From: Synaphobranchus kaupii
Lineage: Eukaryota; Chordata; Actinopteri; Anguilliformes; Synaphobranchidae
Length of the DNA: 64,000 bases
Assembly (NCBI GenBank): GCA_029718625.1
Contig: CM056380.1
Location: 111,358,302 to 111,422,301, forward strand
Reading direction: 5' to 3'
The translations under genes and the position numbers were made by a program. The notes under the pieces are model-generated. The model saw nothing but the letters and a program-made list of their open reading frames with translations. It was not told where the DNA came from and searched no databases. Positions 21,601-32,553 of this stretch are shown here, piece after piece. Position 1 is the stretch's first letter. Every line of letters starts with the position of its first letter.

Positions 21601-21605
21601 CTCAT
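21601..21605 (-). CDS. ifit: IFIT first coding exon (ATG AG), gene left of window
   Basis: On the minus strand TTTGCCT-like DNA leads to ATATGAG and the donor GTATGTCC. The two-codon exon (M plus two bases of a serine codon) matches the one-codon first exon typical of IFIT genes and is conserved at 30348 and 36401. Its exon 2 must lie left of the window beyond block A. In the duplicate, the equivalent second exon is gene 3. Confidence 0.75.
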
Positions 21606-21708
21606 ATTTGCAGGCAGGAGTCCGACACTGTTACACTGCAGTATTTAATACCCTCAGAATAGCACGTAACCAGGAGAAGCCTAATACAATCATTGGGTTG
21701 AGCTAAAG

Positions 21709-21718
21709 CTTACATAAT
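21709..21718 (-). promoter_or_regulatory. Degraded TATA box of IFIT promoter (unit 1)
   Basis: CTTACATAAT at the position where units 2 and 3 have CTTATATAAG, about 105 bp before the ATG. Two bases differ, so the TATA match is lost. Confidence 0.6.
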
Positions 21719-21754
21719 GGTGGGTTGACTCCCTGCCAAAGGTGTGTTACCTTA

Positions 21755-21768
21755 AGTTTCATTTTCCA
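21755..21768 (-). promoter_or_regulatory. ISRE, intact consensus (unit 1)
   Basis: AGTTTCATTTTCCA fits the interferon-stimulated response element AGTTTCNNTTTCNY, about 150 bp upstream of the IFIT ATG and about 40 bp upstream of the TATA position, the usual arrangement for this family. Confidence 0.75.
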
Positions 21769-22095
21769 GAAAATTAAATGAAACAAAACAGGAGGAACTG
21801 TACTCATTAACATATTATTATTACTTATTAGTATTGTACTTATTATTATATTTGACCTCACGGCATTACTTACATATAGTAGTGAGGGTGTGCAAATATG
21901 TTTACACAGACTAGTTGAGTAAAACAATGAGCACCATCAGTCAGTAGGATATTCAGTGTAGTTTTGCTCCACATTATACCTTAGTAGTTTTATTGGAGCC
22001 ACTGTTTAATTAACAACAATTATTGTGTCTGTGAATGATGACTGACATTTCTTGTATTTAAATACTGTCAGTGCCATTTCTTCTAACATCACACA

Positions 22096-22769
22096 CAGTC
22101 AGGTCCATAAGTATTTGGACAGTGACACAATTTTTATTGTTTTGGCTCTGTACTCCAGCACATTGCATTTGAAATGGAACGGTGACTATGAGGTTAAAGT
22201 GCAGACTTTCAGTTACATCCATATCGGGTGAACGGTGTAGCAATTGTAACCATTTTTATACATAGTCCCCCTCATTTTAGGGGACCAAAAGTTATTGGAC
22301 AAATGAACATACACTTTAATGAAGTTATCGTATTTAATATTTGGTTGCATATCCTTTGCATGTCGTGAGTTCCTGATGTGTGTGACCCAGCAACATCAAA
22401 AGACTCTTATTTTCAGGTACTCTTACAAGTGATACTATAACCTCTCTGCATTTGAATGGATCTCTATGGGAATTGGGGGCTGGGACTACATTAAGCTGTA
22501 AATTACACAGGAATAGTATGGAACACATGGTTAGCTAAATGTGTGTAAGTCATCAAGGGGTTGAGGTATCAAATTAGCCTCAAACCATCAATCTGCTGCC
22601 AGATATGCAGTAGATATGGATGGGTCATTTTAAGGGTTGTTTCTCCTGACTTATTTTCCTATTGAACTCTATGGAAAAATATGTCAGGAGAAACACATGC
22701 AATGTGCTGGAGTACAGAGCCAAAACAACAAACATTGTGTAACTGTCCAAATACTTATGGACCTGACTG
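22096..22769. mobile_element. Tc1/mariner-type MITE (CAGTCAGGTCCATAAG ends)
   Basis: 674 bp with inverted ends CAGTCAGGTCCATAAGTATT and AATACTTATGGACCTGACTG. TA follows the right end and CA precedes the left end, so one TA of the target duplication is mutated. There is no transposase. Copies are at 30825-31501 (full) and 36602-37004 (right half). Confidence 0.82.
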
Positions 22770-22974
22770 TATGTGGAGCACTATGTGCGTATATTAAGTT
22801 ATATAAACTGAAGCAAATAAAATCGAAACAACATGAAATATATGTTTAGATATTTAATACCCAACATGAGTTTTGAAATATGTGCATAAGTCAGAGAACC
22901 TGATTCATATCCTGGAACGTACTTTGACTTGCATCTAAAAGTAAAAGGGCTTAAAACTTGGCTCTGACACTACC

Positions 22975-23187
22975 TCAGAGAATAACATACAAGGCCATGG
23001 CATTTAAAGATGTTGCACGGTTCTGAATGTCACTGTAAATAGCAGTCATATTACTGCCATGAGTCAGAAGAAATGAATAAGAGGTGACGAGACAAGGCAT
23101 TTGCAAAACAAGTCTTCCATTGATACGCAGGTCAACCCCTCCTGTGTGGTTACATTTCTGTGCTACACATTCAGCATAATTTTCCAT
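22975..23187 (-). other. Conserved 70-codon frame, unrecognised
   Basis: Predicted MENYAECVAQKCNHTG... ending ...NAMALYVIL. The frame stays open about 15 codons upstream (reading ...ALFNAERFKN). The predicted peptide is the same in 31696-31908. It has four cysteines, two N-glycosylation sequons and no family I can name. It could be an exon remnant carried along with the IFIT units. Unit 3 lacks it. Confidence 0.4.
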
Positions 23188-23680
23188 GTTCTTGAATCGT
23201 TCAGCATTGAATAAGGCCTTGTAATTTATGCAAACTTACTACTGTATGAAATAAACATAATTTCCCAGTTGATGCATTGTAAATTGTTCATTTGGAAATC
23301 ATGATTACTTTTGAGTTTGTATGCAGTCAGGTCAGGTGGGACATACGATATAGAAAATGTGGGAAAACTCATTATTTTACTGTAATTCTCTTACTGTAAC
23401 GGTTATGCATAAAGTATTTTAATTCTATTACTTATTAATGATACACTAAATAAAAGCAGTGAATGCGGGATACTCTAACTCTTTAGAGATGGGGATATTA
23501 TGATTTGCTATATTGTGCTGATGTAGCTCAGATAGGCTCCATGAGTTAGCACATGAAAGTCTACTAAAGAATATGAAGCCATGTCAGAGAATTCTGGGAC
23601 ATTTCTAGTCGCGTAAAAAGGAAGTGAAATGCCACACAATTATAATTCTGCTTGGTAGTAACCCCCCCCCCCCATGTTTA

Positions 23681-23731
23681 TCAGCGTTTGAATGCCAGCG
23701 TAAGGCCGTCCCCCACAGTCAGCATGCTCAA
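23681..23731 (-). pseudogene. comtd1: COMTD1-like last-exon fragment (unit 1)
   Basis: Encodes [15 protein letters not shown] and a stop on the minus strand, the C-terminus style of catechol-O-methyltransferase domain-containing protein 1. It differs from unit 2 by two synonymous changes (GCC/GCA and CTC/CTG). It is cut after 17 codons by unrelated repeat DNA. Confidence 0.6.
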
Positions 23732-25190
23732 GACCCTTGTTGACTTACAGCCATTTAGCCAACCATGAGTTCCATACTATTCCCGTGTAATTTACAGCTT
23801 AATCTAGTGGCCTCAGATTAGATGTACCCCCTTCCCATTTCAAGTTATATGCACCCAAAGTAGCCACTTTGTTCAGTCACACATGTTTTTGGTTATTTTC
23901 GAGGTCACCCTGTGCCCATACGAGTGGACATATACATCCCATATCACAGATGTATTATCTATAGGTGTATGTCTATGGTCACAAGCAAGTACAGGCTAAT
24001 CAATTCATTTGTAAAGGAATGGCATCCATCCAAAGTTGGGTCCGGGTGAAAAAAAGTCAAAAACACAACCGTCCGTCTTGTCAATGGATCACCATGTGGA
24101 CAGTTAAAACCTTTTCTGAAATTTAGACCAGTTAAACAGATATATTAGATCTACTCATCAACCAAATTTCATCTTTGGTACTCAACTTTTTCATGGTTAG
24201 ACCACATTTTGAAAAATACAAATTTTGCACAATTCCGGGGATACAAAACATCAAATCGGCCGATCTATGTGCGTAAGGTCTGATCACAACATGCATATTT
24301 ATCACAGGAGATAGGTAAAATAAAGTTAAGATGCCCCCAAGGGCCTAGAGCTAAGGTTAGATGTGGGATTTTCCCATGTCAGGTAAATACAGGGATAACC
24401 CATTACGCAATGATGGGATTTCCCATTACCAGGCAACAATATTTGGTCAATTTCATTCTAGCTCTATCATTCAAGAATTGAGATCCCATCAGTGAGCCTC
24501 GTCGATTACAGAATACATCCCAACTATATTTATTTACTAACTGCGAAACATGCGTGTGCTGCTGTTACTGTACCATGCATAGTTTTGTTTCCTAGGCCTA
24601 CAATGCAATAACACTTATTTTGGAAGCAGTATTCATAAACTCCTCAAAATGGCAGGGACATCTTCCATGTCAGACTGCAGTATTGGTTTGGTGTTAAATG
24701 ATGCTTGCCACAAAACAACCTTCAGAAGAGAAAGGGGTTGCAACCGAATTGTCACAAGAGGACATAAAACTATTGGCATGAAGAAGTGGAGTGATATTAT
24801 CTGACATTATCAGTGTATGGTTTAAAGTACATGTACTATTCTGTTTGATGTCTGATACATAATTTGACACTTTTAAGTAGTAACGTAACTCTTCAGACTT
24901 ATGTGAATTCCCGATATGTTAAAATATGTGTACTTTTCAAAATGCTATCTAACCATGAAGGAGTTGAGTACCAAAGCTGAAATTTGGTTGATGAGTAGAT
25001 CTAATATATCTGTTTAACTGGTGTAAATTTCAGAAAAATGTTTAACTGTCCACATGGTGATCCATTGACAAGACGGACAGTTGTGTTTTTGATTTTTTTC
25101 ACCTGGACCCAACTTTGGATGGATGTCATTCCTTTACAAATGAATTGATTAGCCTGTACTTGCGTGTGACCATATACATACACCTATATA

Positions 25191-26714
25191 CAGTCAAGCC
25201 GGAAAGTCTCCCCACCCCTTTCACCTTCTCCCCACCCCTTTCACGTTTTTTACGTTACAGACATATTCTACAATCGATTGAGTTAATTTTTTGTCTCAAA
25301 ATTCTACACAAAATAGCCCATAATGAAAAAGTGAAAACAGGTTTTTAGACATTTGTGCTAATTTATAAAAAATCAAAATGTAAAATATCATATGTACACA
25401 AGTGTGCACACCCTTTGATATGACACCCAAAAGTGAGCTGAGGTGCATTTTGTTTCCACTGATACTGCTTGAGATGTTTCTACAACTTAATTGGAGTCCA
25501 CCTGTGATAAATTCAATTGATTGGACATGATTGGGGATTGCCAACACCTGCCTATATAAGGTCCCACAGTTGACAGTGCATGTCAGAGCAAACTCCAAGC
25601 CATGGGGTCAAAGGAATTATCTGCAGACCTCAGAAACAGGATTGTGTCAAGGCATAGATCTGGAGAAGGGTACGAAAAAATCTCTGCAGCTTTACAGGTC
25701 CCAAAGAGCACAGTGGCCACCATGATTCGTAAATGGAAGAAGTTTGGAACCACCAAGAATCTTCCTAGACCTGGCCGCCCGGCCAAACTGAGCAATCGGG
25801 GAAGACGGGCCTTGGCCAGGGAGGTGAGCAGGAACCCGAGGGTCACTCTGACAGAGCTCCAGCGTATCCTTGTGGAGATGGGAGAACCTTTCAGAAGATC
25901 AACCATCCAAGCAGCACTCCACCAATCAGGCCTTTATGGTAGTGGCCAGACGGAAGCCCCTCCTTAGTAAAAGGCACATCACAGCCCGCTTGGAGTTTGC
26001 CAAAAGGCACCTAGAGGACTCTCAAACCATGAGAATCAAGATTCTCTGGTCTGATGAAACCAAAATGGAACTTTTTGGCATGAATACCAAGCGTCACGTC
26101 TGGAGGTGGCAGCATCATGATGTGGGGATGTTTTTCAGCAGCGGGAACGGGGCGACTAGTCCTGATAGAGGGAAAGATGAATGCAGCTAAGTACACCGAG
26201 ATCCTTGAAGAAAACCTGCTCCAGAGCGCTCTGGACCTCAGACTGGGGCGAAGGTTTACCTTCCAACATGACAACGACCCGAAGCACACAGCCAAGAGAA
26301 CAAAGGAGTGGCTTCGGATAAAGTCTGAAAATGGCTGTGTACCGACGCTCCCCATCCAACCTGACGGAGCTTGCAAGGATATGCCAAGAGGAATGGGCAA
26401 AAATGTCCAGAAACAAGTGTGCCAAGCTCGTAGCTTCTTTCCCAAGATGCCTTGAAGCTGTAATCGCTACCAAAGGTGCAGCAACCAAGTATTAGGCTAA
26501 GGGTGTGTACAGATATGTAACCCCTAAATAACCTATTTTTGTCAGTAAAATAAAATTGCATATTTTCTAAAAACCTGTTTTCACTTCGTCATTATTGGCT
26601 ATTGTGTGTAGATGTTTGAGGCAAAAAATGAACTCAATCTATTGTAGTATAAGTCTGTAACGTAATAAAACGTGGAGAAGGTGAAAGGGGTGGGGAGACT
26701 TTCCGGCTTGACTG
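25191..26714 (+). mobile_element. Tc1-like DNA transposon (defective)
   Basis: 1524 bp with TA on both sides and inverted ends starting CAGTCAAGCCGGAAAGTCTC. The terminal repeats run about 95 bp with some mismatches, and in the left one the CACCCCTTTCACCTTCTCC block is duplicated in tandem. It encodes a frameshifted transposase. Confidence 0.92.
25602..26457 (+). pseudogene. Tc1 transposase pseudogene
   Basis: The first frame (25602-25967) starts MGSKELSADLRNRIV and has the paired-like helix-turn-helix and a GRPAKL motif typical of Tc1 DNA binding. The DDE catalytic part continues in other frames: ILWSDETKMELFG with the first aspartate (about 26045) and [11 protein letters not shown] with the second (about 26265), then W-rich C-terminal sequence. 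At least two frame breaks mean no active enzyme is made. Normal Tc1 transposases are about 340 residues, and the pieces add up to roughly 280. Confidence 0.88.
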
Positions 26715-26852
26715 TATAATACATCTGTGATATGGGATGTATATGTCCACTCATATGGGCACAGGGTGACCTCGAAAATCACCAAAAACATGTGCGACTG
26801 AACAAAGTGGCTACTTTGGGTGCATATAACTTGAAAAGGGAAGGGGGTACAA

Positions 26853-27180
26853 GTAAGCTGATGTCATATTCTTGCAATGTGGAAGAAAGTAAGTGTGGAT
26901 ACCAAGTTTCAGCTTCAGTATAGCTGTTACCAATCCCAAGTTATAAGCTTCAAAATTCTGAAAAAATCACATATGCGCGTTTTCACAAGTGTGAAAGACG
27001 GAGGTTTTGAGCAAATTTCAGGAGGCCATATCTCGGAAACGACATGTCGTATGAGGCTAATTTTTTGTTTGTATTCATTTTTCACATGGTGGATTATTAT
27101 GATGGAGTTTCATCAAAATCTGAGAGGGTCATACAGGAACTTTTCAGAAAACTGTTTTATTTGACACGGAATGACCCACA
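26853..27180. other. Repeat-derived DNA between inverted repeat and IFIT gene 1 3' region
   Basis: About 330 bp found only in unit 1. At 27183 the sequence rejoins the common IFIT unit (TTGACCCCAAG, also at 33279 and 40044). In unit 1 this stretch and the inverted-repeat element stand in place of the rest of the COMTD1 fragment and about 700 bp present in units 2 and 3. Confidence 0.55.
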
Positions 27181-27714
27181 TATATTGACCCCAAGATCAA
27201 GTGTGTACAATTTTGTGATCCTACTAGGCCAAGTTACAAAATATAAGCAACTGACTGTAAGCCTGTGGGAAGGTTGCATTAGCTTGCAGTGCCTGTGGGA
27301 TGGCAGGGTATTTGGAAGCAAAAAGGCAGACACAAGGATTCACCCTTAAATGTACTTTAATCCTTGGACAATATACAGACTGGATGTTTCACATTCACAC
27401 ACACAGTACTTCAAGTTATTGCTCACAACTGACTTTAAGGGTAGCAATTACATAAAATGAAAGATCCATTCCTGCTGCTGCTCACTTTCACTCAAGCCAT
27501 AATTACAGAGGCCCAAGTACATACAATGCAATCAACAGTACTCTTGCTCTTCAGTGCAATAAGCGGAGTACATTAATGTAACATGTCACGTGATTTTTCT
27601 TGTCTGTATGGTTAATGAACACCTTGAGGTAAAGTAGACTGCAAAATGATAGTCACACCTTCTAATGAGTGGCGCCAATAACTAGCTACCTCTTCAATCG
27701 CAAAAACTGTTGTG

Positions 27715-29029
27715 CTAGAAAGAAGAAAGGAATTTTTTTATTTCAAAATGCATGAAAGTCCCCTGCGATTCGGTGATTTGGAGCAGCCTCGTCCGACACT
27801 TTTCCCAGTCCGTCGATATGTTCTGCAGCCTCATCCCTTCCATGTAGTGGGTCACAGCGGTTCTCATGGAGTCCATGTGGTACTTCTGGAAGTCTCCGTA
27901 CATGCGATGCAGAGCCTGTCGGTCGGCGGGCTTCAGGTCGTAACGAGCAAACATTTCCTGGAACATGCCCTCTGCCCTTTCCATGTCCTTAACCTCGGCG
28001 TACCTCATTGCCAACTCCAGTTGGGGGTAAAAGTACGAGGGGTTGAGACGAACTTCTTCCTCCTTGTGAGGAATGGAGCGAAGGATCAGCTCTCGGTCAT
28101 CCTGGAGTCCGTTCCCTCTAATGGCTTTCCAGCGGTAGTTGTTGGATATCTCGTGGTGTAGCCGGGCGGAATCTGGGACTATCTTCAGCATCTTCTCAAG
28201 CGCATGCAACGCCATGTCGTAGTTCTTCACTTTCCTCAGAAACTTTCCCACCCTTAGAACTACGCAGAAGTTGTTTGGTGACACTTCTAGAGCTTTCTTT
28301 ATGTAATTCCCTGCCACCAACTTTTTTCCGTTGTTTTGGAACACGAGGGCCAGGTAAACCATGATCATGCCGTTGTCTGGGTCGAGCTCCTGGGCTTTTT
28401 TGAGCTGCCTCACACTCCGTGACGTGCTCAACGGGATCTTCTCTCCATTTTTGATCCTCCAGCCGTCCCATCGGAAGAGGGAGAAGGCGTAGCCCGTGTT
28501 CAATTCCTTATCGTCGGGTTCCCTCTGCAGGGACTCGTAGAAGCACTCTTTGGCGTCCTGATAGTGATTTTTGGAGAAATTCAGGAGGGACCAGGCCTTC
28601 TCCCCGAAAACCTCGCGATGGAGGGCCGCCGGTGGGGGCGTTGGGAAGCTCTCGTTGCTCTCAAGCCTCCGCAGGTACGTGTTGGCTTCACGGTCGTCGC
28701 CCATGAGGTGGTGCACCCAAGCCAAGTTTCCGTACGTCACGATGCAGCTCTTTGCATTGTCCTCGTTTTCCTTATTAGCTTTGCCCAGGTAGCCCAGGGC
28801 CTCTTGATTACAGCCCTGCAGGTGTTTGACATAAGCAAGGTGGTTATAGGTTCTGCCCTTCAGATTGATCTCCTGTGGTAGGGAGTCCTCTGGTAGGGAT
28901 ACAACATCGCGGAATTTGGCTTCCAGGAAGTTGAGATTCACGTCCTGTGCAGTCAAGCCCCAGGTGAAGTGACATTCCAGCTTCTCCAGGTCACTTCTCA
29001 GATTCTCATTTTCTTCACCACTTCCAGCA
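27715..29029 (-). CDS. ifit: IFIT gene 1, main exon (exon 2)
   Basis: Interferon-induced protein with tetratricopeptide repeats, a cytosolic RNA-binding effector family. The exon begins after a splice acceptor (TTTCTCGCCTTCTAG, at 29030) and joins the ATG-AG exon at 30348-30352 in phase, predicting 439 residues, close to the usual fish IFIT size. The N-terminus has the family-style CHFTWGL (about residue 22). TPR-like helices are visible near residues 62-86, 100-125, 147-175, 224-254, 258-288, 334-366 and 372-402. The methionine that could be read at 28956 is a TTG and not the start. No stop or frameshift was seen. The last residues are KKFLSSF. A possible ATTAAA polyadenylation signal lies near 27353. 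Confidence 0.9.
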
Positions 29030-29269
29030 CTAGAAGGCGAGAAACTGATTAGCGAGACTCATATTTAATACAACTCCTGTGTCAATACTTCACCAATTAG
29101 GATCTCCAACTACAGGGACATGTGTGAAGTACATGTCTAAATGGAATACATCACTAATTCAGTCGCTATTGTGATGCGATCATACAATTAAGCTACATTT
29201 TACTCAACAGAGGATTTATAATTAATTGCATAATACATTTAGCCAAGAAAATACTCCTTCCAGTTTTAA

Positions 29270-30165
29270 CCCTAGAATGCACAATATATTGAATACCCCT
29301 AGAACGCACGACATGGCTCCAAATGGACCCGTATTCATTTCCTATGGAATTTGATGCATAGCTGAGGGTCTTGTTGTTAACAGAGTTTTTACAAACATAA
29401 TGTTACTGTTTAGAACTTGAAAAGCTGTGAGTTACTGTATGTACTGTGTGTATGACATGTGCTGAAAAGTAACAACAGAACATAATTCAAGCATTCTTGT
29501 GTGTCCAAATCATTTATAATTGTTTTAACAAAATAACTATAGCATAGCCACAAACACACACACACACACACACACGCACACACACTTGAGAATGGGCATG
29601 CACAATCTAGTAACAAATGGGAAAAAGTACTTTTAATGATCAAAACAAGATATTTAATGAATTACTGTATCATTACATAATGAACATAATCTCAGAGATA
29701 TAGCAAAGAACCACTCAGGCTCAGCCATACATCCAATAACATTGTAAATGAATACGGGTCCTTTATGACCCATGTTGTCAAATTTGGGGTAGTAAATACA
29801 GATATGATTTGTATTCAAAACCCAAGAAAGGAAAAATAAATATGATGATCAGAAACCTTGAATACCTTGAATATGAAATGAATAGGCAAATTAATTAAAA
29901 AGAGGTAACAAAGACGACCCTCAGCTATGAATCAAATTCCATAGGAAATGAATATGGGTCCATTTGGACCCATGTTCTGCATTTTAGGGGTAATCATACA
30001 AAAACACTTTTTATTCTAAATGTAAAAACTTAAAAATTTTAATAATGGTATTTGAGCATAAAAAACAAATAAATTGAGGATGCCCTAGAATCCTGAATGA
30101 TAAAAAATACAACAAAAAACCAAACTCACCTGGGTCCATTTGGACCCATGTTGTGCATTCTAGGG
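29270..30165. mobile_element. piggyBac-like MITE in IFIT gene 1 intron
   Basis: 896 bp between TTAA (29266-29269) and TTAA (30166-30169), with inverted ends CCCTAGAATGCAC and GTGCATTCTAGGG. Inside, short palindromes of the form GGGTCCATTTGGACCC recur, and there is a (CA)n tract at about 29552-29585. It has no coding capacity. Confidence 0.85.
29552..29585. repeat. (CA)n microsatellite in the MITE
   Basis: ACAAACACACACACA... This is the tract into which the ERV inserted in the unit-3-type intron. Its counterpart in gene 2 is at 35626-35662. Confidence 0.85.
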
Positions 30166-30347
30166 TTAAATTCAAATTTAAAGGCAAACTTTGTTTTTTT
30201 CTGTTTAGACACACTTCACCAATTTAAATGCCAGAGTGTGGCCATTTGTGCCATAAAAAAACATTTAACTGATTTACTGTGCATTACTTCTGTTTAATGT
30301 CATCTACCACAGTGATGTTAAAAGAAAGAAATAAGAAAGGGACATAC

Positions 30348-30352
30348 CTCAT
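30348..30352 (-). CDS. ifit: IFIT gene 1, first coding exon (ATG AG)
   Basis: ATGAG followed by GTATGTCC on the minus strand. Together with exon 2 it gives MSAGSGEENENL at the start of the protein. Confidence 0.78.
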
Positions 30353-30456
30353 ATTTGCAGGCAAGAGTCCGACACTGTTACACTGCAGTATTTAATACCC
30401 TCAGAATAGCATGTAACCGGGAGGAGGTTAAATACAAACATTGGGTTGAGCTTAAA

Positions 30457-30466
30457 CTTATATAAG
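30457..30466 (-). promoter_or_regulatory. TATA box of IFIT gene 1
   Basis: CTTATATAAG, about 105 bp before the ATG, which would give a 5' untranslated region of roughly 75 bases. Confidence 0.7.
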
Positions 30467-30502
30467 GGTGGCTTGACTCCCTGCCAAAGGTGTGTTACCT
30501 TA

Positions 30503-30516
30503 GGTTTTGTCTTCCA
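30503..30516 (-). promoter_or_regulatory. Degenerate ISRE of IFIT gene 1
   Basis: GGTTTTGTCTTCCA aligns with AGTTTCATTTTCCA in unit 1 but both TTTC cores are damaged. A nearby GAAACGAAAC (30528-30537) is a further IRF-like candidate on the other strand. Confidence 0.55.
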
Positions 30517-30824
30517 GAAAATGAACTGAAACGAAACGAGGAACTGTACTTATCATATTATTATTATTACTTATTGTACTTTATTATATTTTACCTCAAA
30601 GCATTACTTACATATAGTGGTGAGGGTGGGCAAATATGTTTATGCAGACTAGTTGAGTAAAACAATGATCAGTCAGTAGGATATTCAGTGTAGTTTTGCT
30701 CCACATTATTCCTTAGTAGTTTTATTGGAGCCACTGTTTGATGAACAATTATTGTGTCTGTGAATGATGACTGACATTTCTTGTATTTAAATACTGTCAG
30801 TGCTATTTCTTCTAACATCACACA

Positions 30825-31501
30825 CGGTCAGGTCCATAAGTATTTGGACAGTGACACATTTTTTATTGTTTTGGCTCTGTACTCCAGCACATTGCATTTG
30901 AAATGGAAGGGTGACTATGAGGTTAAAGTGCAGACTTTCAGTTACATCCATATCGGGTGAACGGTGTAGCAATTGTAGTCATTTTTATACATAGCCCCCC
31001 TCCATTTTAGGGGACCAAAAGTAATTGGACAAATGAACATACACTTTAATGAAGTTATCATATTTAATATTTGGTTGCATATCCTTTGCATGTCATGAGT
31101 TCCTGATGTGTGTGACCCAGCAACATCAAAAGACTCTTGATATCTTATTTTCAGGTACTCTTACAAGCGATACTATAACCTCTCTGCATTTGAATGGATC
31201 TCTATGGGAATTGGGGGCTGGGACTACATTAAGCTGTAAATTACACAGGAATAGTATGGAACACATGGTTAGCTAAATGTGTGTAAGTCATCAAGGGGTT
31301 GAGGTATCAAATTAGCCTCAAACCATCAATCTGCTGCCAGATATGCAGTAGATATGGATGGGTCATTTTAAGGGTTGTTTCTCCTGACTTATTTTCCTAT
31401 TGAACTCTATTGAAAAATACGTCAGGAGAAACACATGCAATGTGCTGGAGTACAAAACAACAAAAATTGTGTCACTGTCCAAATACTTATGGACCTGACT
31501 G
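30825..31501. mobile_element. Tc1/mariner-type MITE (unit 2)
   Basis: Same element and same site as 22096-22769, ending GGACCTGACTG before TA. The left end has one substitution (CGGTCAGG). It sits about 470 bp upstream of the ATG of IFIT gene 1. Confidence 0.82.
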
Positions 31502-31695
31502 TATGTGGAGCACTATGTGCGTATATTAAGTTAAATAAACTGAAGAAAACAACATGAAATATATGTTTAGATATTTAATACCCAACATGAGTTTTGAGAT
31601 ATGTGCATAAGTTAGAGAACCTCATTCATATCCTGGAACGTACTTTGACTTGCATCTAAAAGTAAAAGGGCTTAAAACTTGGCTCTGATACTACC

Positions 31696-31908
31696 TCAGA
31701 GAATAACATACAAGGCCATGGCATTTAAAGATGTTGCACGGTTCTGAATGTCACTGTAAATAGCAGTCATATTACTGCCATGAGTCAGAAGAAATGAATA
31801 AGAGGTGACGAGACAAGGCATTTGCAAAACAAGTCTTCCATTGATACGCAGGTCAACCCCTCCTGTGTGGTTACATTTCTGTGCTACACATTCAGCATAA
31901 TTTTCCAT
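31696..31908 (-). other. Conserved 70-codon frame, unrecognised (unit 2)
   Basis: The predicted peptide is the same as at 22975-23187. There are no recognisable domains. In unit 3 this stretch is missing and a poly-C and TCTC-rich segment stands there instead (about 37125-37220). Confidence 0.4.
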
Positions 31909-32440
31909 ATTCTTGAATCGTTCAGCATTGAATAAGGCCTTGTAATTTATGCAAACTTACTACTGTATGAAATAAACATAATTTCCCAGTTGATGCATTG
32001 TAAATTGTTCATGTGGAAATCATGATTACTTTTGAGTTTGTATGCAGTCAGGTCAGGTGGGACATACGATATAGAAAATGGGGAACAAAACTTGTTATTT
32101 TACTGTAATTCTCTTACTGTAGGGGTTATGCATAAAGTATTTTCATTCTATTACTTATAAATGATACACTAAATAAAACTTAAATCAGCAGTGAGTGAGG
32201 GATACTCTAACTCTTTAGAGATGGGGATATTATGATTTGCTATATTGTGCTGATGTAGCTCAGATAGGCTCCATGAGTTAGCACATGAAAGTCTAGACTA
32301 GTTAGACTACTAAAGGATATGAAGCCATGTCTGAGAGAATTCTGGGACTTTTCTAGTCGCGTAAAAAGGAAGTGAAATGCCACACAATTATCATTCTGCT
32401 TGGTAGTAACCCCCCCCCCCCCCATGTATTTTATTGTTTA

Positions 32441-32553
32441 TCAGCGTTTGAAGGCCAGCGTAAGGCCGTCCCCCACAGTGAGCATGCTCAGATTGATCCT
32501 GTCGTCTTTGTGCAGTTCCTTGTTCAGCCTGTCGATGGTCTGTGAGGACAGGT
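32441..32553 (-). pseudogene. comtd1: COMTD1-like last-exon fragment (unit 2, longest)
   Basis: About 37 codons open to a TGA at 32441: [19 protein letters not shown] then [17 protein letters not shown]. The [10 protein letters not shown] ending is the signature C-terminus of COMTD1-type O-methyltransferases. The rest of the methyltransferase is absent, so this is a carried-along exon fragment and not a working gene. It is on the same strand as the IFIT genes. Confidence 0.65.

Larger units (their letters stand above)
23815..26852. repeat. Long inverted-repeat (foldback-like) element holding a Tc1 insertion
   Basis: The arm at about 23821-24230 is the reverse complement of 26715-26850 plus 24930-25190. 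Matching marks: GTACCCCCTTCCC at 23823 and its complement at 26841, and GGATCACCATGTGGACAG at 24089 against 25053. The right arm is split by the Tc1-like element. The middle (24240-24930) is single-copy here. No gene was seen. Confidence 0.75.
29030..30347 (-). other. Intron of IFIT gene 1
   Basis: Donor GTATGT beside the ATG-AG exon, acceptor CTTCTAG at 29030. Most of the 1.3 kb is the piggyBac-like MITE at 29270-30165. Confidence 0.75.

Noticed and set aside
27712..28161. 149-codon plus-strand frame across IFIT gene 1 (and its counterparts at 33853 and 40576)
   Set aside because: It is the antisense of the IFIT coding exon, whose TPR content explains the open frame.
28954..28956. Apparent start of IFIT gene 1 at 28956 (and 35034, 41823)
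   Set aside because: The codon is TTG, and the frame continues upstream to a splice acceptor that joins in phase with an ATG-AG exon.
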